From the NCBI GenBank assembly GCA_036898135.1, contig CM072525.1, positions 57,298,049 to 57,362,048 of the forward strand: a DNA stretch of 64,000 nucleotides, written 5' to 3'. The DNA comes from Oncomelania hupensis. Lineage: Eukaryota > Mollusca > Gastropoda > Littorinimorpha > Pomatiopsidae. The notes under the pieces are model-generated. The model saw only the letters and a list, made by a program, of their open reading frames with translations, was not told the origin of the DNA and did no database searches. Both the position numbers and the translations under genes were made by a program. Numbering within the stretch: position 1 is the stretch's first letter; each line of letters begins with the position of its first letter. This document shows, one piece after another, positions 19,716 to 29,561 of the stretch.

Positions 19716-22700
19716 CTAGTGACAGGGTATTACTGGGCGGGGACGAATTCTGGTGCTGTGGCCCTTAGTTGTGTTGGGTGGGCGACAGCTGCTGTGTCCT
19801 CCACGAGATGGCGACTGAGGTAGTCGGCTCCGTGGTTCTCTTTGCCGGGGATGTACTCGATTTGGAATGAGTATGCCTGAAGGGTGAGTGCCCATCTCAT
19901 CAGGCGAGAGTTCAAAGACTTGGAGGCTGCCAGGAACGATAGTGGTTGGTGGTCCACCTGAACTGTGAAGTGGGTCCCATACAGGTAGAGTTGAAATTTC
20001 TGTATGGCCCAGACTAGTCCAAGACATTCTTTCTCCGACGTGGCGTAGTGGGTCTCGGCGGGTCTCAATTTTCTGCTGGCGTAGGCGACAGGGAATAGCG
20101 TCTCTGCATTCTTGGGGTCGCGCTGTAGCAGTACTGCTCCGAGGCCTAAGTCGCTTGCGTCGGTGCGAAGAACGAATGGCTGAGTCAAATCGGGTAGGTG
20201 GAGTACTGGCGCCGATGTCATTCTGTCCTTGAGTGTTTGGAATGCTGTCTCGCATTCGGCTGTCCATACGACTTTGTCCGGGGCGATTTTCCGGGTTCCA
20301 TTTGTCAGTGGCACGGCGATGCTGTTGTAGTTGCGGATGAACTTCTTCCGCGATGGCGATGGCCATCCATGTGTGTGTGCTGGGGGTCGATGTTCTGTCC
20401 GTGTATTTCTTGAGGAGATTGATGTGGTGGTATCGGGCTCTCCCGTTCACCTCTACTTGGTAGACTGTCTTGGATTTCTTGGCAGTCACCCGGTACGGTC
20501 CTCTCCAAGCGATGTCCAGCTTGTTGGTTCCACTTGGAAGTAAGAGTAGCACTTGATCGCCGACTTGCAGTTCTCGGTCCTTAGCGTGGCGGTTGTAGTA
20601 CTTCGCCTGACGGGCTTTTGCCTTCTTCAGTGCTTCACCAGCTTTCTTCCACGTTGCTTTGAGGGTTTCCTGCAGGTCTGCGACGTACTTGGTGGCACCT
20701 CTTGGTGTGTCGTCTATCTTGGCCTCCGTCCAACTTCTGCGTAGGGCTTCTAGCGGTCCTGCTAGAGGTCTGCCGAATAGCAATGTTGACGGGGTGTAGC
20801 CTGTGGCTGCATGGGGCGTTTCTCGGTATGCGAACAGTGCCGCATTCACGTAGGTGTCCCACGCTTCTGGATTGTCGTCGGCGACTTTCCTGAGTATGGT
20901 GAGAAGGGTTCCATTCAGTCTTTCTACTTGTCCGTTGCTGGCTGGGTGGTATGGTGGTGTGCGAATGTGATGGACTTGTATCAACTCGAACACGTCTTGC
21001 ATCAGGCGGCCGGTGAACTGAGATCCGTTGTCCGTTCTAATGCTGTCCGGGAATCCGACTCTGGCAAAGATGGCGATGAGTGCATCTGCAATCTTCTTGG
21101 TGTCGATCGCTGGCAACGGGACTGCTTCGCACCACATCGTACATGCGTCGACGAGTGTGAGTAGAAATCTGTTCCTCTTCTTGGTCATGGGCAGGGGTCC
21201 TACTATGTCTACTGAGACTTGCTGGAATGGCACGCCGACTACTACCGATGGTCCTAAGGTAACTGGTACGGTGTGATGTCGCGGGGAATATCGTTGACAT
21301 TGGTGGCAAGATTTCACGTAGCGCTTGACATCCTCCGTGATTCCTGGCCAATAGTAGTGTGCGCTGATTCTCTGCACTGTGGCTCCAATTCCCATGTGTC
21401 CGCTGAGTGGCATGCTGTGGCCTAACTCTAGTACTTGGGCTCGAAGGGTGGCTGGTAGTACTAGTTGGGTGTGATCTCCATCTCCTTGTCGATGTAGAAC
21501 TCCCTCTTCCATGTAGAAGTCTCCCTTGTGCGGGGGTGTGTGCGCCTTGGGTAGCTTCTGGAAGCACTTCGCTATCGAGGTGTCTTCTTTCTGTGCTGTT
21601 TTGATCTCTTCGAGTCCTGGATTCGGAGCGAACTCGGGCTGGGGTGGTTGGGTTTTAGCTTGGGCCCTGGTTTGCACTGCAGCTATCTCTACAGTTTTGG
21701 GGGGCGTGCCTAAGAACACATACCTACAACCTAGCACTAGATCATACAGGGGTTTCTGTAAAACAGCTGCTTGGATTCGTCCTGTGACGTACCTACTCTC
21801 TACTTCGATCCAGGCTATTGGGCAAGTAGTCGTCGGTTTCGTCAAGTCTGCTCCTTGTAAGTCGACTGTCTTGTCTGTCAAGTCCGCGCGCGATACAAGA
21901 GATTCGCTAACTATCGCGTCGTATGATAGACCTGTGTCATACAGACAGTTCGCTTCTTTTCCGTTGACCTTGACCGTGTCTGTCACCGAGGGGTGATCTC
22001 CGCTTGTGTGTGGCTTGTTACCGCTGCTTTGAGTTAGAACTCTGTGCGCTGGCCGGCTTTCGCGCTCTTCCCTACGTTGTGCGGCCAACTTGAAACATTC
22101 TGCGGTGGAGTGATTGTTTCTGTTGCAGAACGAACAATACCGTCTCTGTTCTGCGGGACCTCTTTTCCCGAATTCCGTGTTGGGTCCTTTATTTTGCCCA
22201 GGTCTGGGATTATTCGGCTTATTCGCGGTGCGCTCTTCCCGGTTAGGGCTTCGTTTCTGTGCCTCTTTCCCGTTAGGCTTTAGGTCTCGCCTGAAGCTCT
22301 TGGCTTCTCCGTGTGCGGCCACGTACCTATCTGCGACCTTGACCAGATTTTCCAGTCTTTCCGCGCCCTGCTCTACTGAGAATGTCCTCAGCTCGGGGGT
22401 CATGGTTTCCCGTAGCTGTTCCCATACTAACAGTTCTGTCAGCCCATCATACGTCTTAGCCGTGGCTGACTGGCTAATCCACTTATCCAGCATTGTGGAC
22501 AACCGATCCGCGAACTGCGCATAGCTCTCTCCTTTCACTCTCCGATTGGTGCGGAATTTTTGCCGATAGCATTCTCCTGTTAGTTCGAATCCCGTTAGGA
22601 GTGCCTCTTTTACTTTGTGATAGTCCGTCACTCTGTCAGTCGGTAGCTTACTGTAGATGTCATAAGCCTTTCCTCTAAGCCCTTGACTAAGCTTAAAAGA

Positions 22701-23255
22701 CCAATGAGTGGGATCTAGTTTATACTCTGTTGCTAGACGCTCAAACCTAGTCAAATAGAGATCTAGACCTTCTTCTCTCTCATTGAATGTTCCCAGTGGA
22801 AATGACATTCCTTGTACAGGGTTGGATGCTACCTCTAGCTGATCTGAGTGGGAAGGGGTTGAGGAAGAACTTGAAGCTCCTGATCCCAATCTTCTTAGCT
22901 CTAACTCATGCTGTCTTTCTTTTTCCTTTTCTTCCCTCTCTTTTTCTTTTTCTGCCCGCTCTTTTTCTTTTTCTGCCCGCTCATAATCCCACCTCCTAAT
23001 TTCTGCTTCTCTCTCTGCTGCTACCTTCTTCTGCTCTGCTTCTAATGCCAGTTTCTTCTGTTCTGCTTCTAATTCTAATTTCTTTTGCTCTGCTTCTAAG
23101 GCTAGTTTCTTCGCCTCCCTCTCTGCTGCTCTCTCTGCCTTAGCCTCCTGTTTCTCTACCTCTGCATTGATATACGCAATTAGGTCTCCCCCTGCTAAGT
23201 GTAAAGCTTCCCCTAATTCCTTGAAGCGCAATCTCAAGGCCACTGGGTCCGACAT
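19716..23255 (-). CDS. Gag-protease-integrase polyprotein of LTR element 2
   Basis: ATG 23,255 (MSDPVALRLRF; a TTG two codons upstream is less likely). A Lys/Glu-rich coiled-coil-like stretch spans about residues 30-125; Gag core about 150-325; CCHC knuckle CSFCNRNNHSTAEC about 374-387; protease YDTGLS about 439-444 (Ser follows where Ala is common). Then the linker AVQTRAQA, the HHCC zinc region (LSGHMGIGA...YYWPGI...SCHQCQ), and a complete DDE integrase core: VSVDIVGPLP, RTDNGSQFTG and HPASNGQVERLNG. A GPY-type module (WRGPYRVTAKKSKTVYQVEV) follows. Homology ends near 20,345; the remaining codons to 19,716 are out-of-frame reading over RNase H. Integrase and Gag look competent by motif; RT is absent. 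Confidence 0.88.
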   Translation of the reverse strand: MSDPVALRLRFKELGEALHLAGGDLIAYINAEVEKQEAKAERAAEREAKKLALEAEQKKLELEAEQKKLALEAEQKKVAAEREAEIRRWDYERAEKEKERAEKEKEREEKEKERQHELELRRLGSGASSSSSTPSHSDQLEVASNPVQGMSFPLGTFNEREEGLDLYLTRFERLATEYKLDPTHWSFKLSQGLRGKAYDIYSKLPTDRVTDYHKVKEALLTGFELTGECYRQKFRTNRRVKGESYAQFADRLSTMLDKWISQSATAKTYDGLTELLVWEQLRETMTPELRTFSVEQGAERLENLVKVADRYVAAHGEAKSFRRDLKPNGKEAQKRSPNREERTANKPNNPRPGQNKGPNTEFGKRGPAEQRRYCSFCNRNNHSTAECFKLAAQRREERESRPAHRVLTQSSGNKPHTSGDHPSVTDTVKVNGKEANCLYDTGLSYDAIVSESLVSRADLTDKTVDLQGADLTKPTTTCPIAWIEVESRYVTGRIQAAVLQKPLYDLVLGCRYVFLGTPPKTVEIAAVQTRAQAKTQPPQPEFAPNPGLEEIKTAQKEDTSIAKCFQKLPKAHTPPHKGDFYMEEGVLHRQGDGDHTQLVLPATLRAQVLELGHSMPLSGHMGIGATVQRISAHYYWPGITEDVKRYVKSCHQCQRYSPRHHTVPVTLGPSVVVGVPFQQVSVDIVGPLPMTKKRNRFLLTLVDACTMWCEAVPLPAIDTKKIADALIAIFARVGFPDSIRTDNGSQFTGRLMQDVFELIQVHHIRTPPYHPASNGQVERLNGTLLTILRKVADDNPEAWDTYVNAALFAYRETPHAATGYTPSTLLFGRPLAGPLEALRRSWTEAKIDDTPRGATKYVADLQETLKATWKKAGEALKKAKARQAKYYNRHAKDRELQVGDQVLLLLPSGTNKLDIAWRGPYRVTAKKSKTVYQVEVNGRARYHHINLLKKYTDRTSTPSTHTWMAIAIAEEVHPQLQQHRRATDKWNPENRPGQSRMDSRMRDSIPNTQGQNDIGASTPPTRFDSAIRSSHRRKRLRPRSSTATARPQECRDAIPCRLRQQKIETRRDPLRHVGERMSWTSLGHTEISTLPVWDPLHSSGGPPTTIVPGSLQVFELSPDEMGTHPSGILIPNRVHPRQREPRSRLPQSPSRGGHSSCRPPNTTKGHSTRIRPRPVIPCH
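19730..20355 (-). pseudogene. RNase H domain of LTR element 2, out of frame with gag-IN
   Basis: The frame encodes the last piece of RT (KFIRNYNSIAVPLTN) joined to a whole Ty3/Gypsy RNase H: TDASDLGLGAVLLQ, EKECLGLVWAIQKF, VDHQPLSFL and GADYLSRH carry the expected acidic residues (D, E, D, D). It ends at 19,730. It lies in a different frame from the Gag-integrase ORF, whose own frame continues over it as non-homologous sequence. The join at about 20,345 removes all RT motifs including the YxDD box. RNase H as such looks intact but would not be translated with Gag-Pol without a frameshift. Confidence 0.8.
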
Positions 23256-23532
23256 TGTCAAAAGTGTCTATGAACAACCTCTGAATCACGTGGAATACCA
23301 AAACACTAGCAATATTGCAAGTCAATAAAAACAATGCAAAGACAATCAAATTCGTAATCAATAATAGAATAAAACAAGAGTCAAATGGCATACAACAGTT
23401 ACTTAAGCAAAACCTGCAAAAGAACAATGCAACATACAGGCACAAAAATATTTGAAGCAAAAAAGTTTTTAACTAAAGAATAGTGCACCCAAACTGATCA
23501 GTGTTATACCCTTGCTATTATACACAGATCCT

Positions 23533-23553
23533 GGCTAGGCTCGCCAATTAAAG
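23533..23553 (-). other. Primer binding site region of LTR element 2
   Basis: On the minus strand, immediately inside the 5' LTR, is a TTGGCGAGCCTAGCC stretch. The position suits a PBS; the tRNA is not identified. Confidence 0.5.
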
Positions 23554-25110
23554 TGTCACGTGGGGTTTATGGGCTCTGCACAATGGAATTATGAACCCTC
23601 ACGTTTATTCGGTGGGAACTGCTAGTAAGTCACCCTATGAATTACTTTAATAAATTTATTTGTTTAGCTCGTTCTGTGTTAAGGTTGGGGTACAGAAATA
23701 GATAGAAAAATGGTAAAAGAATACTGTCACACTAGCTTTCACACGGCTATGAATCATATGTAGTCCAGCCTTTTGATAACAGTTAAAATCACACATTTAT
23801 TTCTCCTACTCTATACAAGATTCTCTAAGTACTAATCTAACTTAAAAAGTCTCTTTCAATGCTAATAGTTCGATCGCTGATAGTCTAGGCAGCTGTTATA
23901 TCTTCCTCGGGCACTTGCGATAATATTTCATGTAGATTTGGACTACTGTGGTCCGTTTTACAGTTTCTGAAGAGTTGGACTACTGTGGTCCTGTTATGAT
24001 CAGTTTAAGTGCACCTTCGCCTTATGCACTTAACTCATGTGTGGGGTGTTCGAAGTCCTTCTGTGAGGTAGCTTCTGGTACACCTTTGTCGTTGTGTAGT
24101 TGGGTTCCCTTGCCACGCTGTGGGGTCTGACAGGGAGTTTCTTCGGGTAGCTCTTTCCGTCTTGTGCGGTAGAGTCTCCTCAACCAACTGGTCGTTTCTG
24201 TGGAGTGGGGTGCACAGGATAGCTCGGGATAGCTCGCCTGCTCGTCTGTAATATAAGAGACGAAATTCTGCACAACCCTGAATAATCGGTTTGTGCAGAG
24301 CGTCTCACTGAAAGCCAAGTAGCCCTCAGTGATAGCTCCACATCTCTATACATAAGCGACGAACATTCTGCTACTTCCGGGTTCCACTGGAATCTCACTC
24401 TAAATTCCTATACATACATAAATATCAATCGTGGCTAACTATACACATACAGAATTATTAATCTTATAAACATTCAGTGGTACAGCCACTGGTCTGCAAA
24501 CATACATATAAGTTAAACAACAGTGGTTCCGTACGGGATACAACATGGCGGCGCAACCGGTCGTGTTTCGCCTCGTGCTCGGCTCTTCCACGTGGTACGG
24601 CAAATTCGGATTAATAATTCACATTTATGCATAGCAAATTCCACAAACATAATTTCAACAATAATACAAATATATCACGATGAAACAGAAGGGTGTTCAT
24701 TTACCTGTTTGACAAGTTCAGGCCCGTGATGACTTGAGAGAATTCTAAGATTCCTAAGTCCTGCTTCCTGGTCTATGAGTGAAGAGATTTCTCTGTCAGC
24801 TTTCTAGCTGTTAACACTTCGGTGTATTCCTCCCAACTGACCAAAGATAAGCTAGGTTTGGACCCAGTCAAACTGGCTCGAACCGCTTTGCGTAAGCTCC
24901 CATTGGTTAAAATGTTTACGACTCTCGTAATTACGATGATGTCATGGCCTCAGCCAGCGTCAACTATCACTGTGTGTATGATCGGCAGTATGCTACCGCT
25001 ACGCTTGATTACTTTCATCGTCTGCTCCTAACTTTGAAATTCTAATATTATATATACTAACCAAGCTAAATATTAAAATAAGCAGAGTTAATACTAGCCA
25101 GTTCGTGACA
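23554..25110 (-). repeat. 5' LTR of LTR element 2 (sense minus)
   Basis: 1,557 bp, bounded by TGTCAC and GTGACA, flanked outside by CATGT. Confidence 0.92.
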
Positions 25111-25115
25111 CATGT

Positions 25116-26112
25116 CCGCCCGGATAACAAAACAAAAAGACAAGTTAGCTTCCATATCCGAATAAGGCCTATTGTACAATTTGCCCACACACACAAATCT
25201 ATATTTGCACGGAAACACAAAATGATAAACTACCATTTTTAAACCAATCCTTCAATCCACATATCTTTCAGCCCTTTTTGTCTTACCTGCCAAGTACTTT
25301 TCAAACGTTAAACATTAAATAAAACAGTACATAGATATAGGATAAACAGTTCACGTGCACATGCCATATTCATATTGCCAAGGAAAGTGAAGTCCATTTT
25401 TTCCACGCTATTACTGTTCAAACGTGAGTTAAAATTGTCATTTGCCATGTTCTAAATCGCTGCTGTCACCATTAACCTGCAGTAATAATGAATGTGAGAA
25501 CCATACATGAAATCAAAACACGAAGCTGAACATGAAACATGTTTTACCGTGTTTATCGTGTTACCATATTAAAAGGAGGGCGGAAGGGTAGCCTGACAGC
25601 GCAGCTAGTTAAGGGGCTGGTTTCCTATGCTGAATGTCGCCAGATCTTTCGTCTTCTACTAGCAACATGCCTCACTGATCATACTGTCCAATGTAAACTT
25701 TGTTAAAAAAATGACATAAGACTCACTTTAGCTTTCACCTTTTAGACTGCAACGTTTCTGCAATTAGCGCTAGATCCACAGCGAGGTAGAATTCACAATT
25801 GCCTTGTCTTTGCAGTTTATTGAGGTTGAGAGTAATATACACCTTGTTATTTCATCTAATACATTTAGTTCACAAATGCAAAAATACTAAACCTAATAGA
25901 GCCGGATGAGGATAGTAACACCAACAATAAAAAAAGGAAACATTTTGGAATTCTACATGACCTATCGTCTCATGTACGTCCAACATTGTCAACATTTGCA
26001 ACGACCAGGTGGAGAAAGGTAATGTGGCCCAAAATGTCACGTTATCGCTATACCTAAAACTAGTCATGAACAATCCCCATCGAGTAACCATAAGAAACCA
26101 ATCTTATGGGTG
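25116..26112. other. No gene recognised downstream of the globin gene
   Basis: Unique-looking AT-rich DNA. I found no coding signal or repeat I could name. Confidence 0.5.
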
Positions 26113-26118
26113 TTTTTT

Positions 26119-26149
<31 letters not shown>
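26113..26149 (+). repeat. Homopolymer junction T16-G21
   Basis: Sixteen T are followed directly by twenty-one G, then TTAGGCTAGG. The G tract could form quadruplex structures and its exact length in the assembly is uncertain. Confidence 0.85.
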
Positions 26150-26284
26150 TTAGGCTAGGACTAAGGTTAGCATTCGGGTTAGAGTTATTGTTGTGAGTGG
26201 CATGGCTAGTTTTTCTGGGTTGAAGCGAGTACGTAATTATGTTTACAGCCGGCGTTTAACGTGCCGCTGTCGGAGAGTACTGTG

Positions 26285-26520
26285 CAAGATGTACTGTACA
26301 AGATGGTGGCTACATCCCCAAAGTATGGGTCAAAAAGTTCTGTGTCAAACGTGTACAATCCTCCGTGGCCCAGCCTGTGTGCCAGCGCGCTGTGTGCTCA
26401 CAAGACGGCGGCTACATCCCCAAAGTGTGGGTGAAAACAAGCCACAACAGTTTGCCATGTTTTGTGTCCAATCCGCGGTGCAATGCTTTATGGAAGCGGG
26501 CTGTAAGTTCAGAAGATGGT
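26285..26520. repeat. Degenerate tandem repeat overlapping the globin stop codon
   Basis: Two related units begin CAAGATGGTGGCTACATCC (about 26,297) and CAAGACGGCGGCTACATCC (about 26,400). A third partial unit, AGAAGATGGTGGCG, at about 26,511 overlaps the last globin codons. The repeat may derive from the exon/3' UTR junction. Confidence 0.5.
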
Positions 26521-26736
26521 GGCGTCTTTCATGTAATACACGATGACGGCAAACAATTTGGCCCAGGCAGTTAATATACTCTCTACGACAAGGGGGTTGT
26601 GACGCCTCAACGCTCGCGTGAAATAAGGCACCACCAGGTCAAAGTACTCTGCCCGAATCGTGCTCTCGCCGTGTCGGAAACCTACCACGTACACGTAGCT
26701 GGTCCACTTCTCTTTGTTGTCCAAATGCTTTATGAT
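26509..26736 (-). CDS. Globin gene, last exon (helices E-end to H)
   Basis: The exon starts at ATC (26,736) after an acceptor reading TTTTATGCAG and ends at TGA (26,511-26,509): 75 codons. It encodes IIKHLDNKEKWTSYVYVVGF, then RHGESTIRAEYFDLVVPYF with the proximal haem-binding histidine (F8), and a helix H reading ILTAWAKLFAVIVYYMKDA. It begins in phase 0, matching the end of the 36,146-36,340 exon. Across the join there are 32 positions between the distal and proximal histidines, the spacing of neuroglobin rather than myoglobin. Function is inferred: a haem protein binding oxygen or another ligand. Paralog not determined. Confidence 0.85.
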   Translation of the reverse strand: MIKHLDNKEKWTSYVYVVGFRHGESTIRAEYFDLVVPYFTRALRRHNPLVVESILTAWAKLFAVIVYYMKDATIF

Positions 26737-27039
26737 CTGCATAAAACCACATATCTGTTTGAAGGCAAATGTAAAAGCAAAAGCAAAGTAATAGTATTTA
26801 GCACACGTAGCAACTCAAACCTAATTGAGCTACTAAAGGTCGATAGCAACATACTCTCAAGTCGCCCATTATGCCAACGTATAACATCAAGCGCACTGCA
26901 GGGCCATGGCGACCTCAGCCAACCCGATCGACCTAAAGGTAAGCGTGTACTAATCATTATGACAGAACGGGGGTAAACCAACCAATACAGTTATCAAACT
27001 CGATCAGCCAAGTTTGAAACGTTTATATAATATAAAGTA

Positions 27040-27066
27040 TCTCAGCGACCTTGACCTTTGAAAAAA
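27040..27066. promoter_or_regulatory. TGACCTT-type motif in globin intron
   Basis: GACCTTGACCTTTG contains the complement of an extended nuclear-receptor half-site (TCAAGGTC). Similar motifs cluster at 34.0-34.1 kb and 35.3-35.7 kb. In marine invertebrates this motif is also part of common dispersed repeats, so regulatory meaning is uncertain. Confidence 0.3.
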
Positions 27067-27226
27067 GATCAAAGATCAATGACACAACAGATTTAGTGGT
27101 GGTTAACGTATCTGCATAGTAAAACTAATAAAATCGGCCCAGTCATTCTTGAGGAAAGACAAAATAGGCCTATGTGTTTTGGACAAACAAGTGAAATTCG
27201 GAGCGACAACCGACCGACTGGCTGAT

Positions 27227-27685
27227 ATCAATTGCCTGATGGTTTTTGGTAGTATATATACTGCTATCAATTGTCTGATGGTTTTTGGTAGTATATATAC
27301 TGCTATCAATTGCCTGATGGTTTTTGGTAGCATATATACTGCTATCAATTGCCTGATGGTTTTTGGTAGTATATATACTGCTATCAATTGCCTGATGGTT
27401 TTGGGTAGTATATATACTGCTATCAATTGCCTGATGGTTTTGGGTAGTATATGTAGGCCTATACTGCTATCAATTGCCTGATGGTTTTTGGTAGTATATA
27501 TACTGCTATCAATTGTCTGATGGTTTTTGATAGTATATATATATATATATATATATTGCTATCAATTGCCTGATGGTTTTTGGTAGTATGTATACTCCTT
27601 TCAATTGCCTGATGGTTTTTGGTAGTATATATACTGCTATCAATTGCCCGATGGTTTTTGGTGGTATAGATACTGCTATCAATTA
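27227..27685. repeat. 39-bp satellite, block 1
   Basis: About 12 tandem units of 39 bp, beginning CAATTGCCTGATGG and ending TATACTGCTAT, with one expanded (TA)n and one variant around 27,450. The array is cut by LINE copy B and resumes at 27,887. Confidence 0.9.
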
Positions 27686-27886
27686 CACAGTGCAAGACGG
27701 TAGAAGAAGAGAAAGACCGAAAAAGAGGTGGGATGAAAACATTCGAGAATGGACTGGTTTGACACTGAGCGAAGCCATCAGGGCTGCCGAGGACAGAGAA
27801 AGATGGAGTATGCTGGTTAAACGATCATCTGTGGTGCCCCTACGACAACCGGGTTACGGGACAGGATAGGATAGGATAGGATAGGA
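27686..27886 (+). mobile_element. RTE-like LINE copy B, 5'-truncated, inside the 39-bp satellite
   Basis: About 200 bp of LINE 3' end: the C-terminal coding tail (TGLTLSEAIRAAEDRERW and SMLVKRSSVVPLR) followed by (GGATA)4. It is on the plus strand and interrupts the satellite, so it postdates the array. Confidence 0.88.
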
Positions 27887-27965
27887 ATTGTCTGATGGTT
27901 TTTGGTAGTATATATATATACTGCTATCAATTGTCTCATGGTTTTTGATAGTATATATATATTGC
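27887..27965. repeat. 39-bp satellite, continuation after LINE copy B
   Basis: Two further units resume directly after the LINE tail with AATTGTCTGATGG. Confidence 0.85.
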
Positions 27966-28062
27966 TGTACTTTTTGAGAACACTCAGATCTTTTAATGTT
28001 AGACAGTAGATTCTCCAGATGTTTGATACATCAACCTGCAATCGTGTTCTTACTTTGGATCC

Positions 28063-28293
28063 GTGTGTTGGAGTGGCAGCATCAGCAAACATGACATTGA
28101 TAGATTAGAAAAGTTCATCAAGAAAGCAAGTGGGGTGGTTGGGAGGAGACATGACACGTTCGCATTAACACAGGAACGACGACTGACCGACAGACTACAG
28201 AAGATTTTGACCGATGACGCGCACCCACTCAGATCTGACTTTGGCAGCAGACGGATAGACAGAAACTTAAGATTCAGACAGCCATGCACAAGA
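28063..28293 (+). pseudogene. C-terminal fragment of another LINE RT
   Basis: The frame CWSGSISKHDIDRLEKFIKK, ASGVVGRRHD, then LQKILTDDAHPLRSDF and RNLRFRQPCTRT matches the conserved post-RT tail seen in many invertebrate and fish LINEs (a CxGSI...HDxDRL...ILxDxxHPL pattern). The ends are abrupt, and it runs directly into the tail of LINE copy C. Confidence 0.65.
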
Positions 28294-28295
28294 AC

Positions 28296-28665
28296 CTATC
28301 CTATCCTATCCTATCATATCCCGTAACTCGGAGGTCGTTGGGGCACCACAGATGATCGTTTAACCAGCGTACATCTTTCTCTGTCTTCATCAACCCTCAT
28401 GGCTTCGCTCAGTGTCAAGCCAGTCCATTCTCGAATGCTGTCCTCCCACCTCTCTTTCTGTCTCCCTCCTCCCCTACTTCCTTGCACTGTGCCTTGCATG
28501 ATGGTCTTTGCAAGACCTGATTATCTGGTGACGTGGCCATACCATCGGAGTTTCCGTTTCTTCACCACTGTGAGCAGGTCATCGTGTTGTCAAATGGCCC
28601 GTGTGATGGCCCCGTCGGACTCCGTCGCTGGTGACGTGCCGGGCGTAGGAAATGCCCAGAAGTCC
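28296..28665 (-). mobile_element. RTE-like LINE copy C, 5'-truncated
   Basis: A tail of four to five TCCTA units at 28,296 is followed by the RT C-terminal coding region on the minus strand (GGGRQKERWEDSIREWTGL). It ends near 28,665 in the TQHITNDEV region. Confidence 0.88.
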
Positions 28666-29104
28666 TCCCCAACAAAAACTCATTCATACCATCTGCAATA
28701 CACATCTTGAACTCCCAGGTGGGGCGTTAGGTGGTGATGCTGTCGCTCTGACAACGGATTTATTGGGTCTTTTTTGTTTTCTTTTATGATACCAGATATT
28801 TTTACACTTTGTTGTCAATTGGTTTTTCTTTTTCAATTACACTGATGGCGAATGATAGCATGTCGTGGATATAGTACAGTATTAATTTGGTGTATGTATT
28901 ATAGACTTTTCTTATTACGCCTATGCATTGTTTTTAGACTTGTTAGTAAGAGTGTGGGTATGTAGGTTGTGGCATGATGTGAATATCTGTTGTGAACGTG
29001 TGATGTGAATCTGTTATTTTTGCATGGTGTCTGATTAATTGATTTTACAAACACACAGTCAAGCTTGTAATTTCTCTTGTATTGTATTGTAGTGTAGTGT
29101 ATTG
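28666..29104. other. Intron sequence, no feature recognised
   Basis: Low-complexity TGT/ATT-rich DNA with GTATTGTATTGTAG repeats near 29,080-29,105. No coding signal. Confidence 0.5.
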
Positions 29105-29365
29105 TATCAATTGGCTGATGGTTTTTGGTAGTGTATATATAATACTGCTATCAATTGTCTGATGGTTTTGGGTAGTGTATATATAATACTGCTATCAATT
29201 GTCTGATGATAATTGGTAGCCTATACTGCTATTAACTGATATTATTTGGTAGTATATACTGCTATTATTTATCTGATGGTGTTTGTTAATACATATTGCT
29301 ATCAATAATTATTGTCTTGATGGTGTTTGGTAGTATATACTGCTATCAATTGTCTGATGATGTGT
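29105..29365. repeat. 39-bp satellite, distant diverged block
   Basis: About six diverged units with the same TCTGATGGT...TACTGCTATCAAT core, 1.1 kb from the main array. Confidence 0.8.
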
Positions 29366-29561
29366 GGTCATTTTGTGTTATTTTTTCAGTCTTTTTTAAA
29401 AATTTTGTGATACCTAAATATAATAAAGCTAGAGATGACTAGATAATTGAGGGTTTCAAATGTGACAAATCAAACAGAGAACATTAACACACAGTGTAAA
29501 CTCCACTTCTGTAGTTTTTGCAGTACACGCAGTCGCTACCTGTAACGGTGTCGATGTCAAC

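Larger units (their letters stand above)
18006..25110 (-). mobile_element. LTR element 2: Gmr1-like Ty3/Gypsy, young, RT-deleted
   Basis: A 7,105-bp element with 1,557-bp LTRs (18,006-19,562 and 23,554-25,110; TGTCAC...GTGACA) and a perfect CATGT duplication (18,001-18,005 and 25,111-25,115). One LTR difference was seen (18,503 T / 24,051 C). The coding strand is minus: Gag, CCHC, protease, complete integrase, then RNase H. The RT core between integrase and RNase H is deleted at about 20,345, where the frame also shifts. The two LTR elements share the linker AVQTRAQA and the PR-IN-RT-RH order, but their LTRs and Gag proteins are clearly different families. Confidence 0.92.

Noticed and set aside
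20198..21996. Plus-strand ORFs across LTR element 2
   Set aside because: Antisense shadows of integrase and Gag.
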